Positions 36,575 to 45,595 of a DNA stretch of 64,000 nucleotides are shown in pieces. The notes under the pieces were generated by a model that was not told the origin of the DNA, searched no databases, and saw only the letters and a program-made list of their open reading frames with translations. The stretch covers positions 1 through 64,000 of the forward strand of contig JAEYWD010000034.1 in NCBI GenBank assembly GCA_023429135.1. The letters are read 5' to 3'. Within the stretch, counting starts at the first letter, position 1, and the number at the start of each line of letters is the position of its first letter. A program made the position numbers and the translations under genes. The DNA is from Bacteroidota bacterium. GTDB taxonomy: Bacteria; Bacteroidota; Bacteroidia; Bacteroidales; JAAUTT01.

Positions 36575-37597
36575 TTAACGCATCAGGAATTGGAATCGTT
36601 CTACATTTTTTAAAGCGATACCTGTACCGCGGGCAACAGCACGCAGAGGATCTTCGGCAACATGGAAAGGAATATTTATTTTATCGGTAAGACGTTTATC
36701 CAATCCACGAAGCAAAGCGCCACCACCGGCAAGATATATACCCTTGGTTACAATATCGGCATATAATTCGGGAGGAGTTTGCTCCAGAACACTCAGAACC
36801 GCTGATTCGATTTTTGAAATCGATTTATCAAGGCAGTGAGCTATTTCCTGGTACGAAACAGGAACTTCGATAGGTAATGCGGTCATCAGGTTAGGTCCAC
36901 GAACTATATAATCGGCAGGCGGAACTTCCAGATCGGATAATGCCGAACCAACAGCTATTTTAATTTCTTCGGCGGTACGTTCACCAACTTTGATGTTATG
37001 CTGATGACGCATATATGCCTGAATATCGGAAGTAAAGCCATCTCCGGCAATACGGATGGATTTATTGCAAACAATACCTCCGAGTGCAATAACTGCTATT
37101 TCAGTAGTTCCACCACCAATATCCACAACCATGCATCCTTCGGGAGCTTCAACATCAAGTCCGATTCCTATTGCAGCAGCCATAGGTTCGAAAATCATGT
37201 ATACATCGCGACCACCGGCATGTTCTGAGGAGTCGCGTACAGCTCTTACTTCTACTTCAGTACTTCCCGAAGGGATACAAACCACCATTCTTAAAGAAGG
37301 GGTAAACCATTGCGATTTGCTGTTAATCATTTTAATCATTCCGCGCATCATCTGCTCTGCCGCGTTAAAGTCGGCAATCACACCATCACGGAGCGGACGA
37401 ACAGTTTTGATATTTTCGTGGGTTTTACCATGCATCTGCCTGGCTTGCTCACCAATAGCAATAAGTTTTCCGGTAGTAGAATCAATAGCTACAATCGAGG
37501 GTTCATCAACAACCACTTTATCGTTATGGATAATAATGGTGTTTGCAGTGCCAAGGTCAATGGCAATTTCTTGAGTTAAAAAGGAGAACAATCCCAT
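36575..37597 (-). CDS. mreB: Actin-like cytoskeletal protein MreB
   Basis: A 340-residue actin-fold ATPase with phosphate-1 motif IDLGTANTII, phosphate-2 motif VVDIGGGTTEIAVIALGG and adenosine motif LAGGGALLRGLD. The N-terminus (MGLFSFLTQEIAIDLG) is typical. MreB filaments orient lateral-wall synthesis. The gene lies 36 bp after purH in a conserved Bacteroidota arrangement. Confidence 0.97.
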   Translation of the reverse strand: MGLFSFLTQEIAIDLGTANTIIIHNDKVVVDEPSIVAIDSTTGKLIAIGEQARQMHGKTHENIKTVRPLRDGVIADFNAAEQMMRGMIKMINSKSQWFTPSLRMVVCIPSGSTEVEVRAVRDSSEHAGGRDVYMIFEPMAAAIGIGLDVEAPEGCMVVDIGGGTTEIAVIALGGIVCNKSIRIAGDGFTSDIQAYMRHQHNIKVGERTAEEIKIAVGSALSDLEVPPADYIVRGPNLMTALPIEVPVSYQEIAHCLDKSISKIESAVLSVLEQTPPELYADIVTKGIYLAGGGALLRGLDKRLTDKINIPFHVAEDPLRAVARGTGIALKNVERFQFLMR

Positions 37598-37633
37598 ATA
37601 ATGCGTTCAATTTATTTTTTTGCAGTAAGATTT

Positions 37634-39160
37634 TTAATGTTTAAAATGTCGTATTCCTGTAACTACCATAGCCATGCTGTTCAAATCACAATATTCGATC
37701 GAGTCGCTGTCGCGAACCGATCCTCCGGGTTGAACAACCGTGTTAATCCCAACCTCGTGTGCAATCTGAACACAGTCGGGGAAAGGGAAAAACGCGTCGC
37801 TGGCCATAACCGCACCTTTTACATCGAAACCAAAGCTGGCAGCTTTATCAATTGCCTGGCGAAGCGCATCAACTCTTGATGTTTGCCCAACGCCACTGGC
37901 AACAAGTTGTTTGTTTTTTGCAAGAACAATTGTATTCGATTTGGTGTGTTTTACAATTTTATTTGCAAACGCAAGATCGGCCAATTCAGCTTTCGTAGGA
38001 ACCAGTTTTGTTACCGGTTTCATGTCGGCTTCGGTTTCAGTACTTAAATCTTTGTCCTGGTAGGCAACCCCATTCAGCAGAGAACGGAAGGATGTGCCAG
38101 GCAATTCTAAATATTTTTGAATCAGAATAACTCTGTTTTTCTTAGATTTCAGGATCTCAAGAGCTTTAGCATTATAACCAGGAGCAATGATTACCTCAAA
38201 GAAGAGCTGATTCACTTCGTTTGCTGTTTCTTCGTCCACTTCCCGGTTTGTAATTAAAATACCTCCGTAAGCCGATACCGGATCACCTGCAAGAGCGTCT
38301 TTCCATGCATCAACTAGCTTTTCGCGCGAAGCTAACCCGCATGCATTATTGTGTTTCAGAATTGCAAAGGTGGCATCGGTGAACTCTCCTATCAAATTAA
38401 CCGCGGCATCAATATCAAGTAAATTGTTGTACGAAATCTCCTTCCCGTGAAGCTGATCGAACAATCTACTGAAATCACCAAAAAACCAACCCTTTTGATG
38501 TGGGTTTTCTCCATAACGGAGATGATCGTGTTTTATTATGCTTTGCTTAAATGCAGTAATTCCTGTTGTTAGGTTAAAATAATTGAAAATTGCACTGTCG
38601 TAATGCGACGAAACGTTGAATGCAGAAGCTGCAAACCATTTTCTATCGGATAAAGAAGTACTGCCTGATTTTTCGTTTAACAACTGAAGTAATTTACCAT
38701 ACTCGTTACGGGAGGGCACAATAACAACGTCGTTAAAATTTTTGGCAGCAGCTCTGATGAGTGAAATTCCACCAATATCAATTTTTTCAATAATATCATC
38801 GTCACCAGCACCTGAAGAAACTGTTTCTTCAAAAGGATAAAGGTCTACAATAATAAGATCAATGGGAGGAATTTCGAATTTGGCAGCTTCTTCAAGATCC
38901 TGTTTATTGTCGCGGCGAAATAATATACCACCAAAAACTTTTGGATGCAGTGTTTTTACTCTACCTCCAAAAATAGAAGGATAAGAAGTTACATCCTCAA
39001 CGGCGGTAACTTTGATATTGAATTTTTCGATAAAATCTTTGGTTCCTCCGGTCGAGAAAATCTTCACTCCCAAGCCATCCAACTTCTTTACGATCTCTTC
39101 CAGATTATCTTTGTGGTAAACTGAAATAAGGGCAGATTGAATTTTTTTTAAATCACTCAT
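37634..39160 (-). CDS. purH: Bifunctional AICAR transformylase / IMP cyclohydrolase
   Basis: A 508-residue PurH catalysing the last two steps of de novo IMP synthesis. The N-terminal MGS-like cyclohydrolase domain (about 5-150) shows STGGTKDFIEK and PSIFGGRVKTLHPKVFGGIL. The AICAR transformylase domain (about 150-508) has LRYGENPHQKGWFFG, ILKHNNACGLA and the C-terminal VMASDAFFPFPDCVQIAHEVGI region. It is the first gene of the cell-elongation cluster, linking purine supply and wall growth by co-transcription. Its upstream AT-rich region carries a minus-strand TATTTTTG, a plausible -7 box. Confidence 0.97.
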   Translation of the reverse strand: MSDLKKIQSALISVYHKDNLEEIVKKLDGLGVKIFSTGGTKDFIEKFNIKVTAVEDVTSYPSIFGGRVKTLHPKVFGGILFRRDNKQDLEEAAKFEIPPIDLIIVDLYPFEETVSSGAGDDDIIEKIDIGGISLIRAAAKNFNDVVIVPSRNEYGKLLQLLNEKSGSTSLSDRKWFAASAFNVSSHYDSAIFNYFNLTTGITAFKQSIIKHDHLRYGENPHQKGWFFGDFSRLFDQLHGKEISYNNLLDIDAAVNLIGEFTDATFAILKHNNACGLASREKLVDAWKDALAGDPVSAYGGILITNREVDEETANEVNQLFFEVIIAPGYNAKALEILKSKKNRVILIQKYLELPGTSFRSLLNGVAYQDKDLSTETEADMKPVTKLVPTKAELADLAFANKIVKHTKSNTIVLAKNKQLVASGVGQTSRVDALRQAIDKAASFGFDVKGAVMASDAFFPFPDCVQIAHEVGINTVVQPGGSVRDSDSIEYCDLNSMAMVVTGIRHFKH

Positions 39161-39338
39161 TATAAAGCATTCCTTTATTTAAGGCAAAAATATAAAATAT
39201 GTGGTTAAAATTAGTTACTTTTAGCTACCAATTAATTATACTAAAAGGTTAACATAAAAGTTTCTGACATCCGTCAAAAATAATAATAAAAGTTTATTGT
39301 ATATAAAGTATATAAGTTTTTAAAATAATTTTTTACAA

Positions 39339-40592
39339 GTGATCCTTTTTATACGTTTACTAAAAGAAAGTTTCCTGTTTGCATACGCCTCAGTTGTTGC
39401 AAATAAGCTCCGTACATTTCTTACTTTGCTGGGTATTACCATTGGTATTTTTGCAATCATAGCAGTTTTTACTGTCCTCAATTCACTCGAGGATAAAATC
39501 CGTAACAGTGTTTCTTCACTCGGAAGCGATATAATTTATGTTCAGAAATGGCCATGGTCTTTTGGTCCCGACTATCCCTGGTGGGAATATATGAAACGTC
39601 CTGTTCCCAATTACAAAGAATATGAAGAACTGAAACGCCGCAGCAAACTTGCCGAGGCAGTTTGCTTTTCGGTAAGTACCGGAAGAACTATCAAATACAA
39701 AAATAATACTGCCGAAAATATGGGTGTTTGGGTGAATACGCATGAATTTGGTCAGATCAGATCTTTTGAATTAGCCCAAGGCAGATACTTTACCCTCGAT
39801 GAATCGGAATCGGTAAGAAACGTTTGTATTATTGGTCATGAAATAGCTTCAAAGTTATTTGAAGATGAGGATCCCATTGGGAAACAGGTAAATATGATGG
39901 GTCGAAAAATAACGGTTATCGGGGTTGTGACAAAAGAAGGAAAAGACATGATTGGCGGAGGCAGTCTCGATGAAATGATTTTATTACCAATGAATTATGG
40001 TTCCACCCTTTTTGATATCCGAAAGGACCGTATGAATCCATTTATATGGGTCAAAGCTAAAAGTGGTGTAAAAACTGCCGATCTGAGTGACGAGATAACC
40101 CAGATTATGCGCTCGGTGAGAAGGATAAAGCCCATGGAAAAGGAAACATTCTCAATTAACCAGGCCAGCATGCTTGCCCAGGGGATCGACAATATATTCT
40201 TTATGATCAATATGGCAGGATGGATTATAGGAGGTTTCTCCATCCTTGTTGGAGGCTTTGGTATTGCCAACATTATGTTTGTAAGTGTTAAGGAACGTAC
40301 CCGCATTATAGGAATTCAAAAAGCACTTGGAGCAAAACGATATACCATCCTGGTCGAATTTTTATACGAATCGGTTATTCTCTCACTTGCCGGAGGCGTT
40401 TTAGGTCTGATACTGGTCTATATTGGTACACTTTTAGCCAAATACACCGCCGATTTTGAAGTAGCCATGACATTTGGAAATATTGTGCGTGGACTGCTAA
40501 TTTCGGGAATCATTGGAGTTGTTTCCGGATTTCTACCTGCATATACTGCCGCACGAATGAATCCGGTGGATGCAATAAATACACATTTTTAG
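39339..40592 (+). CDS. MacB/FtsX-type ABC transporter permease
   Basis: A 417-residue permease: helix 1 (about 20-45), a MacB periplasmic core domain (about 48-270), then three C-terminal helices of the FtsX domain (about 285-410, with GFGIANIMFVSVKERTRIIGIQKALGAKR). Such proteins act as mechanotransmission exporters with a separate ATPase. No partner ATPase or membrane-fusion protein is nearby, so it is an orphan here. The start is a GTG at 39339, which keeps the usual N-terminal amphipathic segment. Confidence 0.87.
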   Translation: MILFIRLLKESFLFAYASVVANKLRTFLTLLGITIGIFAIIAVFTVLNSLEDKIRNSVSSLGSDIIYVQKWPWSFGPDYPWWEYMKRPVPNYKEYEELKRRSKLAEAVCFSVSTGRTIKYKNNTAENMGVWVNTHEFGQIRSFELAQGRYFTLDESESVRNVCIIGHEIASKLFEDEDPIGKQVNMMGRKITVIGVVTKEGKDMIGGGSLDEMILLPMNYGSTLFDIRKDRMNPFIWVKAKSGVKTADLSDEITQIMRSVRRIKPMEKETFSINQASMLAQGIDNIFFMINMAGWIIGGFSILVGGFGIANIMFVSVKERTRIIGIQKALGAKRYTILVEFLYESVILSLAGGVLGLILVYIGTLLAKYTADFEVAMTFGNIVRGLLISGIIGVVSGFLPAYTAARMNPVDAINTHF

Positions 40593-40608
40593 TCGATAGT
40601 CCATAATT

Positions 40609-40660
40609 AAAAGTCCATAGTCGATAGTCCACCAACTATTGACTATGGACTTTTTGCTAT
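40609..40660 (+). terminator. Long hairpin (20-bp stem) after the FtsX-type permease; part of a dispersed repeat
   Basis: 40609-40628 pairs with 40635-40654 over 20 bp with one G-T wobble, loop CCACCA. The left arm starts AAAAGTCC and the right arm ends GGACTTTT. The segment GTCGATAGTCCA also occurs at 40593, and a diverged piece lies at 54908. It probably terminates transcription, but its length and repeat nature suggest a mobile origin. Confidence 0.7.
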
Positions 40661-40772
40661 TGACTATTTTTCATTTTTCCCATAGGGTATTCAAAAAATA
40701 AAGAATCATACTTTCAAAACCGGAAATACAGGCTGTATAAACAAAAAATATTTTACAATAAAAACATTAGAT

Positions 40773-42146
40773 ATGAACCTAAAGAATTTAAAACAAATTG
40801 TGGGGCAGGAACAAAAAGCTATTAAGAACTTAAATTCTGCTCAAACCGCCAGAAATTATAAATTGTTTGCAGGCGTATTCATTGCTGCTCTTCTATTGAT
40901 AAGTTTTTCAGCCTATTCGTCCAGCATAACAACTGGAAATGCTAAAGCTTATGAGGATACTACTAAAGTTATCACCGTTAAAGGAAAAGTTACCGATGGT
41001 TCAACAAAAAAACCAATTCCTTATGCCAATATTTATTTGGTAAACAGCAATATTGGTACAATCTCGAACAATGATGGTGAGTTTATCCTGAAAGTGCCAA
41101 AAGACAAAACCAGTCAGCCCATTCGTATTTCTTTCATGGGCTATAAAAATCAGGATCTCACAATTGACCAGATACAGCTCAATAACAACTTAATAGAACT
41201 CTCAACCGAAGTTGTTACCCTGAAAGAGCTTGTTATCCGCTCCAACGATCCCCAGAACCTTATCCGTTCGGCAATTCATAATATCTCGGCGAACTATGGT
41301 ACTTCACCTTATATCTGTACTGCTTTCTATCGCGAATCGGTAATGCAAAACAAACAGTATGTGGGATTGGCAGAAGCCGTACTCAACATTTATAAATCGA
41401 GATACAGCAATGAATACGAAGCCGACCGTGTAAAAGTGTTCAAAGGCCGCAAAAGTCAGGATGTGAAGAAAATGGATACCATTATGTTCAAACTCCAGGG
41501 TGGTCACCAGGCTGTTGTAATGCTCGACTTAGCAAAGAACCCCGAATCTTTTATGACTGAAGAATATTTCAGCGACTACGAATTCAAGCCTGTTAATATT
41601 ACCAATATTGAAGGCCGGGAAACTTACGTGATTGAATTTACTCAGCGCGAAGGTATTCAGGAGCCCATGTATGAAGGCAAGCTTTATCTCGATGTCAATA
41701 CATTGGCAGTGCGCAGGGCAGAATTCTCAATCAGTCCTTATGGTTTGCAGTTTGCCGATAAATATCTGGTAAAGAAAAAACCTATTGGTACCGATGTGAA
41801 AACCGTAGGAGCAAACTACATGGTAAGTTACCGCGAACAGGATGGCAAATGGATTCTGAATCACGCCCGCTACGAGGTAAAATTCAGAGTAATTAAAAGA
41901 GGTAAGTTCTTTAATAAAATCTATACTTCGTCGGCCGACTTGGCAATTACTGATATCGATAACAAAAATGTTGAAAAATTCAAGTTTAACGAAATGCTAA
42001 AACCTAATCAGATTTTTGTTGAACGGGTTGACGATTATTATGATGAAGAATTCTGGGGTAACTATAACATTATTAAACCGGAAGAATCGCTCGAAGATGC
42101 CGTTGAACGCATTAATAAGAAAATGAGAAAGCTTTCGAGCTTATAA
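40773..42146 (+). CDS. CarboxypepD_reg-like domain protein
   Basis: A 457-residue protein with a polar N-terminus (1-30), one hydrophobic segment (about 31-50) and a CarboxypepD_reg-like beta domain (about 65-150: VKGKVTDGSTKKPIPYANIYLV). The ~300-residue C-terminal region continues the pattern of surface or periplasmic Bacteroidota proteins with DUF5686-like outer regions (YICTAFYRESVMQNKQYVGLAEAVLNIYK). Unlike the gene at 9840 it has no barrel. The long polar segment before the hydrophobic helix looks more like a membrane anchor than a cleaved signal. Function unknown. Confidence 0.7.
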   Translation: MNLKNLKQIVGQEQKAIKNLNSAQTARNYKLFAGVFIAALLLISFSAYSSSITTGNAKAYEDTTKVITVKGKVTDGSTKKPIPYANIYLVNSNIGTISNNDGEFILKVPKDKTSQPIRISFMGYKNQDLTIDQIQLNNNLIELSTEVVTLKELVIRSNDPQNLIRSAIHNISANYGTSPYICTAFYRESVMQNKQYVGLAEAVLNIYKSRYSNEYEADRVKVFKGRKSQDVKKMDTIMFKLQGGHQAVVMLDLAKNPESFMTEEYFSDYEFKPVNITNIEGRETYVIEFTQREGIQEPMYEGKLYLDVNTLAVRRAEFSISPYGLQFADKYLVKKKPIGTDVKTVGANYMVSYREQDGKWILNHARYEVKFRVIKRGKFFNKIYTSSADLAITDIDNKNVEKFKFNEMLKPNQIFVERVDDYYDEEFWGNYNIIKPEESLEDAVERINKKMRKLSSL

Positions 42147-42178
42147 GATAGTTTTTTGGTAAATGGGTTTAAGGGTTA

Positions 42179-42208
42179 AGCCTGCCGGATTAGTGGCAGG
42201 CTTTTTTT
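42179..42208 (+). terminator. Terminator after the CarboxypepD_reg-like gene
   Basis: AGCCTGCC (42179-42186), 8-nt loop, GGCAGGCT (42195-42202), then six more T. It ends right at the 3' end of the convergent GH88/105 gene. Confidence 0.9.
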
Positions 42209-42210
42209 AT

Positions 42211-43401
42211 TCATTGTCTTGCTTTTTTCATTTCAAGGGAAGCCATAATAAACGGTCCGACACCCTTTGGATCGTTATCCCGCACAGGCTCACTTATATA
42301 ATATTCGAAACTGCCGTCACGGTAAGGATTGCCTCCTAATCCAGCCACTGAGCAGCAATTTGTTAGTGAAATGGTAGAATCACCATTATCTCTGATAAAG
42401 TTTTTGATAATACCATCATAGGCCTTTGTTGCCGGATCAAGATACGATTGCTGAAGATAACCCATCCTAATCCCCTTCAGAATTGAGTAAGCCATCATGC
42501 ACGATACAGTAGATTCGAGGTAATTACCTGCCCTTTGTGGTTGGTCCAATACCTGATACCACACTCCCGTTTCGGGATCCTGAACCTTAATCATAGCATC
42601 AACTGTATTCTGGAAAATTTCTTTTATTTCATGATATTTAGGATGTGATTCGGGAAGATAATCAAGAACATCGACCAATCCCATGCAATACCACCCCATG
42701 GAACGGCCCCAGAAGTTTGGCGACTGACCGGTTAAAGTATCGGCCCACTCCTGTTGTTTACTCTCGTCCCAACCATGGTAATTCAGCCCTGTAACAGAAT
42801 CGTAAGTGTGCTTTTGAATAGTAAGAATTTGATTTACCACATCATCCATCAATTCCTTTTCGTTAAATACTACACTGTATTGTGCAAGAAAAGGGCTGCC
42901 CATAAAAATTCCGTCGAGCCACATCTGATGAGGATATTTCTGTTTATGCCAGAAGCCTCCTTCGCTAGTCCGGGGATGAGTTTTCATTTGATTTCGGAGC
43001 ATCTTCAGAGCAGAATCGTAACGTGCATCTTTGGTTTCGGAATAAAGTGTAAACAGAATTCTGCCTGAGCAAATATTATCAATGTTATATTCGTCTACAT
43101 TGTACCTTTTAATAGTTCCATCGGCATTGACAAGGGAATCGGCATAAGCCTTGGAAAAATCTAAATATTTCTTTTGACCGGTTTCCTGCCAAAGGCGCTC
43201 CATTGCCAGACTAACAAGCCCCTCTGTATAGCCCCAGATCGCTTGTTTTCTGTTCTCGGCCAGCCATGGCTGAGGATATCGTTTTATCTGAGAATCGGCC
43301 ATACGAGTAGCATACTGAACAGGATCGTGCTGTGAAACTTTCTGTCCGCAGCTAATCACAAGCACCAAACATGCAATAAGAATTAATTTTAACAGTTTCA
43401 T
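42211..43401 (-). CDS. Glycoside hydrolase family 88/105 unsaturated glycuronyl hydrolase, lipoprotein
   Basis: A 396-residue (alpha/alpha)6-barrel enzyme. Lipobox ISC (Cys18) places it as a lipoprotein. Candidate catalytic acids are Asp109 (YNIDNI) and Asp163 (MWLDGIFMGSPFL). The barrel motif GRSMGWYCMGLVDVLDYLP is typical of the YteR/YesR group (GH105). These enzymes hydrate and release the unsaturated uronic acid left by polysaccharide lyases, so the adjacent SusC/SusD probably imports pectin- or rhamnogalacturonan-like oligomers. It is downstream of susD across a terminator-like hairpin, so it may be expressed at a lower level than the pair or separately. Confidence 0.87.
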   Translation of the reverse strand: MKLLKLILIACLVLVISCGQKVSQHDPVQYATRMADSQIKRYPQPWLAENRKQAIWGYTEGLVSLAMERLWQETGQKKYLDFSKAYADSLVNADGTIKRYNVDEYNIDNICSGRILFTLYSETKDARYDSALKMLRNQMKTHPRTSEGGFWHKQKYPHQMWLDGIFMGSPFLAQYSVVFNEKELMDDVVNQILTIQKHTYDSVTGLNYHGWDESKQQEWADTLTGQSPNFWGRSMGWYCMGLVDVLDYLPESHPKYHEIKEIFQNTVDAMIKVQDPETGVWYQVLDQPQRAGNYLESTVSCMMAYSILKGIRMGYLQQSYLDPATKAYDGIIKNFIRDNGDSTISLTNCCSVAGLGGNPYRDGSFEYYISEPVRDNDPKGVGPFIMASLEMKKARQ

Positions 43402-43459
43402 ACTTGATATTTATTTTTCAAATTACCTAAAACTCTTAGGACGAACTCATATTAATCAA

Positions 43460-43557
43460 AAAAGCCGTCACAGAAACATCTTAGCCTTTGTTATTCTGGA
43501 CACAGAGTAAAGAAACCCTGAAGACCAAAACAAAGGCTAAGAGTCTTGACAGCTTTT
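43460..43557 (-). terminator. Two-part hairpin after the second SusD gene
   Basis: An inner 14-bp perfect stem (43479-43492 with 43529-43542, arm TCTTAGCCTTTGTT) sits inside an outer 11-bp stem with one mismatch (43460-43470 with 43547-43557). On the minus strand it ends GGCTTTTTT, consistent with an attenuating terminator between susD and the GH88/105 gene. Confidence 0.65.
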
Positions 43558-43571
43558 AAGATCAGGCTTTA

Positions 43572-45578
43572 TTAGTTATATCCTTCATTTTGGGTGAATT
43601 CACCCTTATTTGTTACTGCATCCATCTGAGCCTGAGGAATAGGTCTAAGATAATGAAAATCCTTAATATTAGCCGAAGCTTGCGCATTGTATTTCTTTAC
43701 ATGATCAACAAGCGTTTTGGTTCTTTTCAGGTCGAACCACCGTTGCTGTTCTCCGCAAAGTTCTATTGCTCTCTCGTCTAAAATTGTTTCGAGCGTGGCA
43801 GTACCTGTTAAATTGTTATCGGTACCTGTAATAGCGCGTGCTTTACGAAGCTCATTGATTGTAGCCATTGCATCGCCTCCGGTATAAAGCTGACATTCGG
43901 CTTTGATCAGGTACATTTCAGCGAGGCGCATAACAATGGCATCGCGACTCGAAATATCGTGAGTTGGATAAGTAGGATCATACACATTGTCCAAAAATTT
44001 CTTTATTCCGGGATATGATTTCTGACCAGCCGTGTTCCCCGATTTATACCTGTCGTCGCCATAAACAGTTGACTTTGGAATGGCATTTATCTTTATGTCG
44101 GTTGGCAGAGCAGTTGCTGGATCGCCAGATGTATATACCGGAATTTCTCCATTGTACATAAACTGAATACGGTACCGACCCTTTGCCCAAGCCTGTTTAG
44201 CGATACCTTCAGGAGAATTTCCATCTAAAGGACAGTAGTAAATGGCAGTATCTTTTATATTAGGATACTTTTTAGAGCTTCCTTCCAGTCCAGGAGCAAT
44301 TGTATAGGCCTCAAGCAATGTGGCGTTAGTTCTCTGATCGGTAGCACGATGACTGTCCAGAAGTTTCCATAAATACAGTGAAGGTAAATACCTCGTGAAG
44401 CCTCTGCCATAGGGAGAATAAGTTGCAGCAACATTAATGATTGCTTTGGTTTTAGTGTTTTCAACGGTGGCGGAGGTTGGACCAGTAACCCTTCTGAAGA
44501 TTTCTTTTCCATCCCCACCCAAATCGGATTCACCATTGTTCCACATCGAAACAAACATGAGTAGCATCGCACTCCCGCCACGGCCATAACCTGTACGCGT
44601 AATTAAACCATTATATTCCCGTGGGTTGTTGTTATCGTCCTTTTTGTAACGGTAAGGAACTACATTGGATGTTGTAGTCAGATCGTATGAATAGGTAACT
44701 CCCCAGATAGCTTCTTTGTTTTTTGAAAAATCTTCATTGGCCATGGACCATGTATCGGCATAATTCGGATAAAAAGAGGCAATACCACTTCCAATTACGG
44801 CATCAGCTTCAGCCTGAGCGAGAGCATAAAGATCTTTCCCGGAATAATTGGGGTTTGAAGTTACGCTATTCTTACCTAACCACGAGGCAGCATAAAGCAA
44901 AGTACGGGCTTTTAAAGCGCGGGCAGCCCAAAAATTGGCACGACCTCCTGTCTTAACCTTGTAATTAGCAGCTTCAAATGCTGCAATGGAGTTATCCAAA
45001 TCAGTAAGAATATTACTATAAATAACTTCTTCGGGAGCCCTTACCGGATTTGTTACAATAGAAGTGGGAGGCTCACTATTATAGGGTATTGGACCCCAGA
45101 TATTCACCATGTGCAAATAATAGAATGCCCGTAAAAAATAAGCTTCGCCTAAGAACTGATTTTTATCCTTTTCATTAATAACCGTATTTATCGGAATGTA
45201 TTTTAAGGCAGTATTACAAACATCAACAGCGCTGTAAAACATTTCCCAATACTGATCCAAACAAGGATTATCAGCGGTATTATTGTCCAGACTTATAGGG
45301 GAGATACTGTATGAGTTGAGCGACTTTTGTTTATTGTCGAACCCATAATAAAACAAGTCGGATCCCATTTCTGACAGACCTAAACCAGCTTCTTTCCCAT
45401 ACCATGTGCGGGAAAAACTGTAACAAGCTCCAATTAAGCCATCAAGGCCTGATTTAGTGGAATACGTAAGATCGGCGGTTGCACCGGCTTTGTTTTCTTC
45501 TTCCAGAAAATCTTCACAGGCCGTTACCATCAACATCAGAACCGAAGCAGCTAATATGAAATATGATTTTATTTTCAT
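43572..45578 (-). CDS. SusD/RagB-type surface lipoprotein (second locus)
   Basis: A 668-residue lipoprotein with lipobox VTAC (Cys21) then EDFLEEEN. SusD TPR-type motifs include LGEAYFLRAFYYLHMVNIWGPIPY, WAARALKARTLLYAA and the C-terminal IVMRLAEMYLIKAECQLY ... ELRKAR ... ILDERAIELCGEQQRWFDLKRTKTL. Longer than the first SusD (608), with long loops in 300-500 that may shape substrate binding. It lies 17 bp after the SusC of this locus. Confidence 0.95.
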   Translation of the reverse strand: MKIKSYFILAASVLMLMVTACEDFLEEENKAGATADLTYSTKSGLDGLIGACYSFSRTWYGKEAGLGLSEMGSDLFYYGFDNKQKSLNSYSISPISLDNNTADNPCLDQYWEMFYSAVDVCNTALKYIPINTVINEKDKNQFLGEAYFLRAFYYLHMVNIWGPIPYNSEPPTSIVTNPVRAPEEVIYSNILTDLDNSIAAFEAANYKVKTGGRANFWAARALKARTLLYAASWLGKNSVTSNPNYSGKDLYALAQAEADAVIGSGIASFYPNYADTWSMANEDFSKNKEAIWGVTYSYDLTTTSNVVPYRYKKDDNNNPREYNGLITRTGYGRGGSAMLLMFVSMWNNGESDLGGDGKEIFRRVTGPTSATVENTKTKAIINVAATYSPYGRGFTRYLPSLYLWKLLDSHRATDQRTNATLLEAYTIAPGLEGSSKKYPNIKDTAIYYCPLDGNSPEGIAKQAWAKGRYRIQFMYNGEIPVYTSGDPATALPTDIKINAIPKSTVYGDDRYKSGNTAGQKSYPGIKKFLDNVYDPTYPTHDISSRDAIVMRLAEMYLIKAECQLYTGGDAMATINELRKARAITGTDNNLTGTATLETILDERAIELCGEQQRWFDLKRTKTLVDHVKKYNAQASANIKDFHYLRPIPQAQMDAVTNKGEFTQNEGYN

Positions 45579-45595
45579 CTCTGTACTGTTTAAAA

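Noticed and set aside
37056..37574. 172-codon frame antisense to mreB
   Set aside because: A shadow of the highly conserved mreB reading frame; composition is that of an antisense strand.
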